Source: UBA1162 sp049513695 (lineage in GTDB: Bacteria > Chloroflexota > Dehalococcoidia > GIF9 > UBA5629). From it: DNA of 12,575 nucleotides. Position 1 is the first letter of the stretch, and each line of letters opens with the position of its first letter. Below the pieces are notes generated by a model. That model ran no database searches and was not told where the DNA came from. It saw only the letters and a list, made by a program, of their open reading frames with translations. The DNA is taken from assembly GCA_049513695.1 (NCBI GenBank), contig JBEKVW010000061.1, positions 1 to 12,575 on the forward strand. Direction: 5' to 3'. A program made the translations under genes and the position numbers. Of this stretch, positions 6,331 to 12,575 are shown one piece after another.

Positions 6331-8472
6331 CTATTGTTGTTCCTCGCTTAATTTATACTTGGCTACTATCTGTTTGAACTCATCAGCAACCTTGGTAAGA
6401 TTATTGCCGGACTGCACAACGTGCTGAATCTGCGAGTCGACCTCATGGGCGGCTGCCGAGACCTGCTCGGTGGCGGCGCTGTTTTCTTCGGCCACACCGG
6501 CCACTTCTTCAATCGATTTGGATACGGTTTTGGCTGTGACAGACATCTGCTCGGTAGCCGCCGTATTTTCCTCGACAATGGCGCTGATATTGTCGCTTAA
6601 TTTCACCATCTCGGCGCTCATGGCAGTCAGCTGCTCGGCAGCGGCGGATATCTGTTCCACCTGATCGTCCATATAGCGTGATTGCTTTAAAATTTCTTCC
6701 AGGGATTGACCGGCACTGGTAGCCAGTTCGTAACCTCCGGCGATCTGTTCGGTTCCCTTCTCCATGGCTGTTATCGTCTGGGAAACGCCGGTCTGGATGC
6801 CATTTATAAGCTCGGCTATCTCTTCGGTCGAAGAGGAGGCCCTTTCAGCCAGCTTTCTCACTTCATCGGCCACGACGGCAAAGCCCCTGCCCTGTTCGCC
6901 GGCCCTGGCCGCCTCAATTGCCGCATTGAGCGCCAGCAGGTTTGTCTGATCGGCTATATCATTGATAGTGGCAACGATCTTGCCGATTTCCCGTGAGCGC
7001 GTGCCCAGACCGCTGACCTTTTCCGATGCAGCTTCAATAGTGCTCTTGATTTCCTCCATGCCTTTTATGGTTTTCTGCACCATCTCCGCGCCTTTATGAG
7101 CAGTTTCCGTTGCCGACCTGGCGCTGCTGGTTGCATCTACGGTGTTGGAGGAGACCTGTGTTATGGCACTGGATACCTGGCTCACTATTTGAACATTTTT
7201 CTCTATCATAGCGGCCTGTTCCTGCGCGCCCTTGGCGATCTGGTCGATGGCCCTGACCAACTGGTCAAGGGCTTTCATGGTGTCCTGCATCGAGGTTACC
7301 TGCTCACTGGCGCCGTTGGCCACCTGCTGGCTGGCGCTGGATATCTGATTTGTCGCCTGGTCAGCTTGCCCTGTGGCCTGACTTAGTTGTTCGCCTGCTT
7401 CTATAAGCGCACTGGAAATCCGTTTCATCATAAGGACCACGCCTATTCGGCCATCTCCAGACTTATTCACAACCTCTTTCAATTTGGCAAGTTCACCCTT
7501 GTAGTCTCCCTTTACCTTGGACGTCAAATCCATCCGGGCCTGATCATCCATGACAGCAAATACTTCGTTAAGCGGCGTTACCACCGTATCAAGAACATAG
7601 TTGATACCGTTAATGATATCGGCCCATGCTCCTTTGAATTTCGAGCTGTCGCCACGGATATCCAGCCGGCCTTCGGTTGCTGCCTTAATCAGGGAGTCAA
7701 CTTCATTCACCAACCCGTTGATAGAATCGATAAATTCATTAAATACTGTAAACTGCTCTTTCCAGATGCCATGCTTCGCTTCTTCACGCGTCTCCCAGCG
7801 TGGAAGGTTCTTCTCGCCATTAGCTATCCTTACAAAGTAATCATGATGTGTTAAATGAACAGTTAGCAGCCCATCCAGGCACATGTTCGTTCCCTTGGCC
7901 ACTTTCCTTAAGACGCCGTCGAATTTGTTGGCGTCTACCCTTCCGTCGATTTTGCCCAGTGAGATACCTCCGTATACACTACCCATCTCAAGGGCAAGTG
8001 TCAGCTCCCTGGTAGCATCGATAAAATATTCCATGGCGCCGGTGAGATTGCCGCCTTCATCTTTGACGGGGATGGTGTAGCAACGGTAGAACTTATCACC
8101 TTTTGGCGTCTTGATCACTACTTCGCTACTGTACGTATTGCCATCAGCATATACCTTGCAGGCCTGGCACTTGGGAGTATTGCAGAGCGGGAATTTAAAA
8201 AGGTCATGGCATTTCTGGCCGATGCAGTCCTCCTTGCTACGGCCCAGGGCTTCAGCGCCGGCCGCGTTGGCATACTTGATGGTGTATTCTCTATCGATAA
8301 CCATGACTGGCGCAGGCAGGATATCCATGTAATCGTAGGATGGCTCTTTCTGCTTGCCGTTCCTGCGAAACAACGACTTCCTTTTGTCTTTTTCCAGCAC
8401 CGCACTATGGCTTCCACTACCGTTGCCATTGCCGGACCCGTTATTCTTTTTCCGTTTGTCTAAGCTGATCAT
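6331..8472 (-). CDS. Soluble methyl-accepting chemoreceptor with Cys-cluster PAS domain, copy 2
   Basis: This is a cytoplasmic chemoreceptor that would control CheA. I chose the ATG at 8472 (713 residues). The frame stays open upstream to a GTG at 8529, but AAGGTG sits 6 nt before the ATG, and the resulting protein matches the length and MI- start of its 710-residue twin. A basic Gly/Asn-rich N-terminus (1-42) leads to a PAS domain (about 45-170) with C83, C88, C97, C102 and C105 in a C-x4-C-x8-C-x4-C-x2-C pattern. Two HAMP-like modules follow (about 250-345; SKFKGAWADIINGIN, then VKGDYKGELAKLK). The signalling domain (about 360-700) has the invariant tip DQTNLLALNAAIEAARAGEQ near residue 510. 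A likely methylation site is AATEQVSA (about 667), with AAAEQLTA earlier. There is no membrane segment and no C-terminal CheR-tethering pentapeptide. The Cys cluster suggests redox, metal or cofactor sensing, which is inference. Confidence 0.93.
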   Translation of the reverse strand: MISLDKRKKNNGSGNGNGSGSHSAVLEKDKRKSLFRRNGKQKEPSYDYMDILPAPVMVIDREYTIKYANAAGAEALGRSKEDCIGQKCHDLFKFPLCNTPKCQACKVYADGNTYSSEVVIKTPKGDKFYRCYTIPVKDEGGNLTGAMEYFIDATRELTLALEMGSVYGGISLGKIDGRVDANKFDGVLRKVAKGTNMCLDGLLTVHLTHHDYFVRIANGEKNLPRWETREEAKHGIWKEQFTVFNEFIDSINGLVNEVDSLIKAATEGRLDIRGDSSKFKGAWADIINGINYVLDTVVTPLNEVFAVMDDQARMDLTSKVKGDYKGELAKLKEVVNKSGDGRIGVVLMMKRISSALIEAGEQLSQATGQADQATNQISSASQQVANGASEQVTSMQDTMKALDQLVRAIDQIAKGAQEQAAMIEKNVQIVSQVSSAITQVSSNTVDATSSARSATETAHKGAEMVQKTIKGMEEIKSTIEAASEKVSGLGTRSREIGKIVATINDIADQTNLLALNAAIEAARAGEQGRGFAVVADEVRKLAERASSSTEEIAELINGIQTGVSQTITAMEKGTEQIAGGYELATSAGQSLEEILKQSRYMDDQVEQISAAAEQLTAMSAEMVKLSDNISAIVEENTAATEQMSVTAKTVSKSIEEVAGVAEENSAATEQVSAAAHEVDSQIQHVVQSGNNLTKVADEFKQIVAKYKLSEEQQ

Positions 8473-8478
8473 TTCGCC

Positions 8479-8484
8479 CACCTT
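8479..8484 (-). promoter_or_regulatory. Ribosome binding site fixing the start of the second receptor
   Basis: AAGGTG on the minus strand lies 6 nt before the ATG at 8472. The upstream in-frame GTG at 8529 has only a GGA directly against it, which is too close to act as a normal site. This favours the shorter protein. Confidence 0.75.
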
Positions 8485-8503
8485 ATAAAAATTTTTTTTA
8501 TAA
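8483..8503. repeat. AT-only inverted repeat before the second receptor gene
   Basis: TTATAAAAA (8483-8491) and TTTTTATAA (8495-8503) are perfect 9-bp inverted arms separated by TTT. In the mRNA the second arm ends at the start of the AAGGTG ribosome binding site. As an all-A-U hairpin it would be weak. It might be a protein-binding palindrome, or chance in an AT-rich leader. Confidence 0.35.
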
Positions 8504-8534
8504 TCTCTTTGACTTTCTTTTTTATTCACTCCAT

Positions 8535-10667
8535 TCAGTTGCCTTCCGGCAGCTTATAAGAAGATAGAAGCTCCTTGAATTGGCCGGACATGGTTTGCAG
8601 CGCAGTACTGGACGCCACTACTTCATGTGACTGAGCGCTGATCTCCTCGGCCGCCGCTGATACCTCCTCCGTTGAGGCGCTGTTTTGCTCCGATACGCTG
8701 GCAACTTCCTCCACGGATTTGGACACTTGTTTGACTGTTTCGTCCATGCTCTCGGTAATGGCCGTGTTCTCTTCCGCGATGGCGCTTATATTATCGCTGA
8801 GCTTGACCATCTCGGTGCTCATGTTAGATAGCTGTTGGGTGGCAGAAGATATTTGCTCGACCTCTTTTCCCATCTCTTTGGATTTTGTCAATATCTCATC
8901 AAGGGAACATCCGGCTCTGGTAGCCAGCTCATATCCGCTGGCGACTTCCTCAGTGCCTTTGGTCATGGCACTGATGGTATCCTGTACGCCTTTTTGTATG
9001 TTATTGATGAGCTCTTCAATTTCCTTGGTGGAAGCCGATGCCCTTTCAGCCAGCTTCCTAACCTCGTCGGCTACTACTGCAAAACCCCTGCCCTGCTCCC
9101 CCGCCCTAGCTGCTTCGATGGCGGCGTTGAGGGCCAGCAGGTTAGTCTGGTCAGCAATATCGTTGATGGTGGCAACGATCTTACCTATCTCCCTGGAACG
9201 ATCACCCAGGCCGCTGACTTTTTCCGAGGCGCTATCAATGGTCTTCATGATATTTTCCATACCTTTAATGGTATTCTGTACCATATCTGCGCCTTTCTGG
9301 GCCGCTCCCGAAGTGTCTTTAGAGCTGGTGGTAGTCTGCCTGGCGCTGGCGGAAACCTGGCTGATGGCCTGGGAAACCTGGTTTACCACCTGGACATTTT
9401 TCTCGATCATCTCAGCCTGTTCCTGTGCGCCCTTGGCTATCTGGCTGATAGCTGAAACCAGTTTCTCGACGGCAGATAATGTTTGCTGCATGGATGTCGC
9501 CTGATCGGATGCACCCCTGGCCACCTGCTGGCTGGAACCCGCAATCTGCTCCGTGGCCTCACGTGATTGTTCAGCCGACTGTTTAAGCTGAGCGCTGGCA
9601 CCGGCAAGGTCGTTCGAAACCTTCTTCAGTGTTTTCATTACTTCGATCCTGCCGCTAACGGACTCATTGACGGCATCCTTTAGCCTCGCGAGATCGCCCT
9701 TATAATCGCCAGCAACCTTGGTGGTCAGATCATTTTGCGACTCAAGATGCAAGACGCGAAAAACCTCGTCCAGGGGCTCTATTATCGAATCAAGTACCAA
9801 ATTAATGCCGTTTACCATCTCAGCCCAGGAGCCTTTGAATTTGCTGGCATCGCCCCGATTCTCGAGCTTGCCCTCCGCCGAAGCTTTGGTCAGCCCTTCC
9901 ATCTCCTCCATAAAGTTATTAATAGAATCAATAAATTCGTTGAAGGTGTTAAACATATCCTTCCAGATTCCGTGCTGGGCTTCTTTCTGTTCATGCCAGC
10001 GTTCCAGTTTTTCTCCTCGCGAGAACTTCACAAAGTACTCATTCTGCCCCATGATGAGACCGAGCAACGAGTCCAGCAGGACATTGGTGCCTTTAGCATG
10101 GCGGCGGAGCACTCCATCAAATTGTTTATAGTCCGCCCTCACATCGGGTTTCCCCAGGGCGATGTTGCCGTATACATTACCCATCTCAAGGCCAAAGCTC
10201 AGTTCCCTGGTAGCATCAATGAAATATTCTATGGCGCCGATAATTTCACCTGCGTCATCTTTAACCGGTACTGTATAGCAGCGGAAGAACATATCGCCTT
10301 TAGGAGCTTTGACCACGACTTCACTGCTGCAGGTATTGCCGTCAGCAAAGGCCTTGCATGCCTGGCAGTTAGGAGTATTGCAGAATTTGAATTTGAACAG
10401 GTCGTAGCACTTTTGCCCCAGGCAGGATTCCCTGGCGCCTGTCAGGATTTCCGCCCCGGGGTTATTAATAAATTGTATTGTGAATTCCTTGTCGAAAAAT
10501 ACGACCGGCACAGGCAAAAGATCTATGAAATTGAAATCATAAATACTTTTAGCTGCTTTGCCGTTTTTCTTCGGCTGCGCAATTTTAGACCTGCCGTGCC
10601 CGAAGAGCGATCCCGTCAGTGAACGGCCTGCATTCCCGTTTCCTTTTTTTCCCCTTGCCTGAATCAT
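8535..10667 (-). CDS. Soluble methyl-accepting chemoreceptor with Cys-cluster PAS domain, copy 1
   Basis: This 710-residue cytoplasmic chemoreceptor is the tandem twin of the next gene. The N-terminus (1-40) is basic and low in complexity. A PAS domain (about 42-165) contains C82, C87, C96, C101, C104 and C113; the first five match the twin's pattern, and the FCNTPNCQACK loop resembles Cys-rich PAS sensors common in anaerobes. Two HAMP-like modules (about 250-345) contain SKFKGSWAEMVNGIN and VAGDYKGDLARLK. The signalling hairpin (about 360-700) has the canonical DQTNLLALNAAIEAARAGEQ tip near residue 505 and FAVVADEVRKLAERA after it. A good methylation-site match is ASTEEVSA (about 666). No transmembrane segment is seen, so it should sense an intracellular signal. 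The ATG has TAAGGAGG at 7 nt. The gene follows cheD by 65 bp, which fits CheD acting on receptor glutamines. Confidence 0.95.
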   Translation of the reverse strand: MIQARGKKGNGNAGRSLTGSLFGHGRSKIAQPKKNGKAAKSIYDFNFIDLLPVPVVFFDKEFTIQFINNPGAEILTGARESCLGQKCYDLFKFKFCNTPNCQACKAFADGNTCSSEVVVKAPKGDMFFRCYTVPVKDDAGEIIGAIEYFIDATRELSFGLEMGNVYGNIALGKPDVRADYKQFDGVLRRHAKGTNVLLDSLLGLIMGQNEYFVKFSRGEKLERWHEQKEAQHGIWKDMFNTFNEFIDSINNFMEEMEGLTKASAEGKLENRGDASKFKGSWAEMVNGINLVLDSIIEPLDEVFRVLHLESQNDLTTKVAGDYKGDLARLKDAVNESVSGRIEVMKTLKKVSNDLAGASAQLKQSAEQSREATEQIAGSSQQVARGASDQATSMQQTLSAVEKLVSAISQIAKGAQEQAEMIEKNVQVVNQVSQAISQVSASARQTTTSSKDTSGAAQKGADMVQNTIKGMENIMKTIDSASEKVSGLGDRSREIGKIVATINDIADQTNLLALNAAIEAARAGEQGRGFAVVADEVRKLAERASASTKEIEELINNIQKGVQDTISAMTKGTEEVASGYELATRAGCSLDEILTKSKEMGKEVEQISSATQQLSNMSTEMVKLSDNISAIAEENTAITESMDETVKQVSKSVEEVASVSEQNSASTEEVSAAAEEISAQSHEVVASSTALQTMSGQFKELLSSYKLPEGN

Positions 10668-10674
10668 CCTGTTT

Positions 10675-10682
10675 CCTCCTTA
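10675..10682 (-). promoter_or_regulatory. Strong ribosome binding site of the first receptor, overlapping a small-ORF stop
   Basis: TAAGGAGG on the minus strand stands 7 nt before the receptor ATG at 10667. Its first three bases are also the TAA stop of the 18-codon reading frame 10680-10736, an arrangement that would allow translational coupling. Confidence 0.8.
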
Positions 10683-10736
10683 ACTACCTGGTTGGTTAAC
10701 AATGGCGCGTGTGCGCATATAAATAAGTTTTTTCAT
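10680..10736 (-). CDS. Possible 18-residue leader peptide between cheD and the first receptor
   Basis: The ATG at 10736 overlaps the cheD stop as CTATGA, has AGGTG 4 nt upstream, and reads MKKLIYMRTRAIVNQPGS before a TAA that forms part of the receptor's ribosome binding site. It fills the whole gap between cheD and the receptor. The placement suggests translational coupling, but such a short frame can occur by chance and no homology can be judged. If real, it may act only through its translation. Confidence 0.3.
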   Translation of the reverse strand: MKKLIYMRTRAIVNQPGS

Positions 10737-11242
10737 AGTTCACCTACAGGGCTGGCCGTAGTCCTCAGCCTTGTAACACCGGTATCAATGTTCAACCACA
10801 TTGAACGTCCCAGTGTACCTCTTATATCCTCGGCCTTAATGGCAAGTTTATTTTCGGCGACGGCGCTTTTAACGGCCGTAATATTGCGGTAGCCTATATC
10901 CAATATGCTTCCCACGGGAACAGTATGGATAATTTTAGCCCCTCCCGCGATTTTAATTACGATCCTGCTTTTCACAGCGCCCTTGCGTTCCATTTGAGCT
11001 ACCATAGCCGGTAAGGCCGTATTGGCATACTTGGTGGGGGATTTTCCACAATCCATATTATTGCCATGGGGCAAAACTACATGCACCATGGCGCCAACCC
11101 GTGCTACGGGATCATAGGCGCTTATACCTATGCATGAACCCAATCCCAGGCAGGCGAGGACCATGTTTGGATCATTGGAGACCTGCATTTCTCCCAGACC
11201 CACAACTACCATCTCCTCATTTTTTACTGAACTGAGTGTCAA
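10733..11242 (-). CDS. cheD: CheD, chemoreceptor glutamine deamidase
   Basis: CheD deamidates specific glutamines on chemoreceptors and, in CheC-containing systems, binds CheC and raises its phosphatase activity. The 169-residue length is usual. The active site is clear: C37 in LGLGSCIG and H54 in MVHVVLPHG, 17 residues apart as in Thermotoga maritima CheD (C27/H44). The position of the third triad residue, Thr21 there, is C31 here, a small departure. The SPTKYANTALPAM and IAGGAKI segments are also typical. The start is a TTG at 11242 whose last two bases begin the cheC stop (TTGA overlap); GGAGG lies 6 nt upstream within the last cheC codons, so CheC and CheD synthesis is probably coupled. 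Confidence 0.95.
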   Translation of the reverse strand: MTLSSVKNEEMVVVGLGEMQVSNDPNMVLACLGLGSCIGISAYDPVARVGAMVHVVLPHGNNMDCGKSPTKYANTALPAMVAQMERKGAVKSRIVIKIAGGAKIIHTVPVGSILDIGYRNITAVKSAVAENKLAIKAEDIRGTLGRSMWLNIDTGVTRLRTTASPVGEL

Positions 11243-11859
11243 TTGACGCCTCCGGCAGCGGTGATAAGAGGCAATTTCATAAAGCTGGCGTTGGGCATGA
11301 TTAAAAATGTGCCCTGTATAGTCTGGTCGCTGACGCCGAAAGATGTCTCGGCAATAAAGACATCGTCACGTTCTGCCAGTATCTCCGCAAGAGCGATATC
11401 CAGGATAGCTCCGGCCATTTCAAGCAGGACCACCGGCGGGGACGGTTCAAGCAGGATACCCAGGGAATCGGCCACTGCATTCAAGAAAAAAGTGCCGGTT
11501 ATGTTGCCCATTTCGCCCAGAGCTGATTGTGTCATTTCATCCAGGCTTTTGCAGGTCCCGGGGGGGTCGCCCATAATCAGGTCCAGGATGCTATACGCAA
11601 ATTCAGGCTGATGGGCCAGGAGGATGTGGCCATTGCTGGCTCCTGAAAAGGTAATATATACGCCGATAACCATGCGCTCTGGTCCGCCGAGCACGTTGGG
11701 CATTTCCTTGGCAGGGATCTTGCGGATACCGATTGAATTAATTTGAAAATCCCGACCTACCATCTGTGAGAGACCGTGAATGGCATTAGTCATGCCTTTT
11801 TTAACTAAACCGTCCCAGACGGCGAGTTCTGTATTTTCCAAGACTTGCTTATCTTCCAT
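11239..11859 (-). CDS. cheC: CheC, CheY-P phosphatase
   Basis: CheC removes phosphate from CheY-P and is bound by CheD, giving an adaptation loop. The protein has 206 residues, close to B. subtilis CheC. The second phosphatase motif is intact: S112-x3-E116-x2-N119 (SALGEMGNITGT), with P141 22 residues after the Asn, matching the family consensus [DS]-x3-E-x2-N-x22-P. The first copy, expected near residues 13-20, is not recognisable: aligning on the following GLS segment puts Gly and Lys where Glu and Asn should be. It is therefore probably a single-site CheC. The start ATG is 2 nt after the cheA stop, with GGAGGT inside the end of cheA. The stop overlaps the TTG start of cheD. Confidence 0.93.
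   Translation of the reverse strand: MEDKQVLENTELAVWDGLVKKGMTNAIHGLSQMVGRDFQINSIGIRKIPAKEMPNVLGGPERMVIGVYITFSGASNGHILLAHQPEFAYSILDLIMGDPPGTCKSLDEMTQSALGEMGNITGTFFLNAVADSLGILLEPSPPVVLLEMAGAILDIALAEILAERDDVFIAETSFGVSDQTIQGTFLIMPNASFMKLPLITAAGGVN
11249..11253 (-). promoter_or_regulatory. Ribosome binding site fixing the TTG start of cheD
   Basis: GGAGG on the minus strand, formed by the last Gly-Gly codons of cheC, is 6 nt before the TTG at 11242. The next in-frame ATG, ten codons later, has its purine run directly against it, so the TTG is the better start. Confidence 0.8.
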
Positions 11860-11861
11860 AT

Positions 11862-12575
11862 TTATTTTTGACCTCCTGAAGTCACATTTCGAATCACGCG
11901 TTCACGGTTAAATCGACTGTTGGAACTGCGTCCCTGCTGGGCATACATCCTGATCAATGTAGGTATATCAAAAATTAAAGCCACCTCACCATTGCCCAGG
12001 ATGGTGGCCCCGGCAATCCCTTTCAATTCACCGAGATATTTGCCGAGGGGCTTTATCACAAACTCCATTTGCTCTTTCAGTTCATCCACCACGATACCCG
12101 CAACCTTTTCTCCCGCTTTGACAACCAGCACGTATGGGTCATCTTTTTCAGTGACTGCATCGTCCATGTCGAGTACCTTGTTCATTCTCATGAGCGGGAC
12201 GATGCTGTCTCTCAGGAGCATGACCTCCCTGGTTTGAATTGTTCTGATATTAGCCTTGTTGATTTTTATGGTCTCCATAACCGATACCAGTGGCACTATG
12301 AAGGTCGAGCCGGCCGTAGTTACAACCAGACCCTGGAATACGGCAACCGTCAGAGGCAATTTTATGGTGAAGGTTGTTCCCTTATTTAAATGGGTGTCCA
12401 GCGTCACGCTACCGTTGAGGCGCTCGACATTATTGCGGACTATATCCAGTCCTACACCTCTGCCGGATACTTCCGTAGTTTTTTCGGCGGTAGACATGCC
12501 GGAGGAGAAGATCAGGTCGATCGCCTCCGCATCCATCATCTTGCCGGCAGCATCAGCAGAAAGGAACCCTTTCCT
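11862..12575 (-). CDS. cheA: CheA, chemotaxis histidine kinase (partial, C-terminal 237 residues)
   Basis: CheA autophosphorylates under receptor control and passes phosphate to CheY and CheB. The frame stays open to the right edge, so the gene continues beyond the window; the phosphotransfer and dimerisation domains are not seen. The visible part begins within the ATP-binding domain: LIFSSGMSTAEK is the F-box/lid region, SGRGVGLDIV the G2 box and GTTFTIKLPLT the end of the fold. From about the 80th visible residue a CheW-like regulatory domain runs to the C-terminus (QGLVVTTAGSTFIVPLVSV through GNGEVALIFDIPTLI), followed by a short basic tail. This domain would bind receptors and CheW, but no cheW lies in the window. 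The stop is 2 nt before the cheC start, which makes cheA the most upstream gene visible in this operon. Confidence 0.96.
   Translation of the reverse strand, partial: RKGFLSADAAGKMMDAEAIDLIFSSGMSTAEKTTEVSGRGVGLDIVRNNVERLNGSVTLDTHLNKGTTFTIKLPLTVAVFQGLVVTTAGSTFIVPLVSVMETIKINKANIRTIQTREVMLLRDSIVPLMRMNKVLDMDDAVTEKDDPYVLVVKAGEKVAGIVVDELKEQMEFVIKPLGKYLGELKGIAGATILGNGEVALIFDIPTLIRMYAQQGRSSNSRFNRERVIRNVTSGGQK

Noticed and set aside
8473..8529. GTG at 8529 as the start of the second receptor
   Set aside because: It has no properly spaced ribosome binding site, while the ATG at 8472 has AAGGTG at 6 nt and gives a protein that lines up with its twin.
6840..9160. Recent gene conversion between the two receptor genes
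   Set aside because: The proteins are almost identical at the signalling tip, but the DNA differs at many third positions there, so purifying selection explains the likeness better.
8719..10622. Long plus-strand open frames of 200-295 codons opposite the first receptor
   Set aside because: They are antisense to a clear chemoreceptor, have Ser/Leu-rich or low-meaning translations, and look like by-products of its codon bias. No family is recognisable.

Overview
The window is one compact run of 12 same-direction genes, all on the minus strand, forming a chemosensory (Che) operon. In transcription order, from the right edge leftwards, it reads: cheA (3' end only), cheC, cheD, two soluble methyl-accepting chemoreceptors in tandem, cheY, cheB, cheR, two HD-GYP-like proteins in tandem, a small zinc-ribbon protein, and a receiver-GAF protein cut by the left edge. 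Gaps are short or absent: cheC and cheD overlap by 4 bp, cheB and cheR are 3 bp apart, and the longest gap is 146 bp before cheY. I see no convincing promoter, intrinsic terminator, RNA gene, mobile element or CRISPR array, and no gene-free stretch above 300 bp.

The first eight genes make a nearly complete CheC/CheD-type chemotaxis pathway. The CheA kinase is controlled by two receptors without membrane segments. Each receptor has an N-terminal PAS domain with a conserved cysteine cluster, two HAMP-like modules and a canonical signalling hairpin. CheR and CheB methylate and demethylate the receptors, CheD deamidates them, CheC dephosphorylates CheY-P, and CheY is a canonical single-domain receiver. 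No cheW and no flagellar, pilus or archaellum structural gene is visible here.

The last four genes are the unusual part and probably the output end. Both HD-GYP homologues have lost the HD metal-binding pair: HD-x-GK is replaced by QN-[IV]-GY in both, while the His-His and GYP motifs remain. The 191-residue zinc-ribbon protein starts with a peptide very like the CheY-P-binding N-terminus of the flagellar switch proteins FliM and FliN, but has no switch domain. The final receiver has Asn in place of the phosphoacceptor Asp and is followed by a GAF domain. Together these suggest a chemosensory array whose output goes through atypical, probably non-enzymatic signalling proteins rather than, or in addition to, a flagellar motor. 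That is inference.

The organism is a bacterium, given the strong Shine-Dalgarno sites, HD-GYP proteins and FliM-like peptide. Base composition is moderate. CheC/CheD and cysteine-cluster PAS receptors fit an anaerobic lineage such as Chloroflexota or Bacillota, but the window does not settle the phylum.
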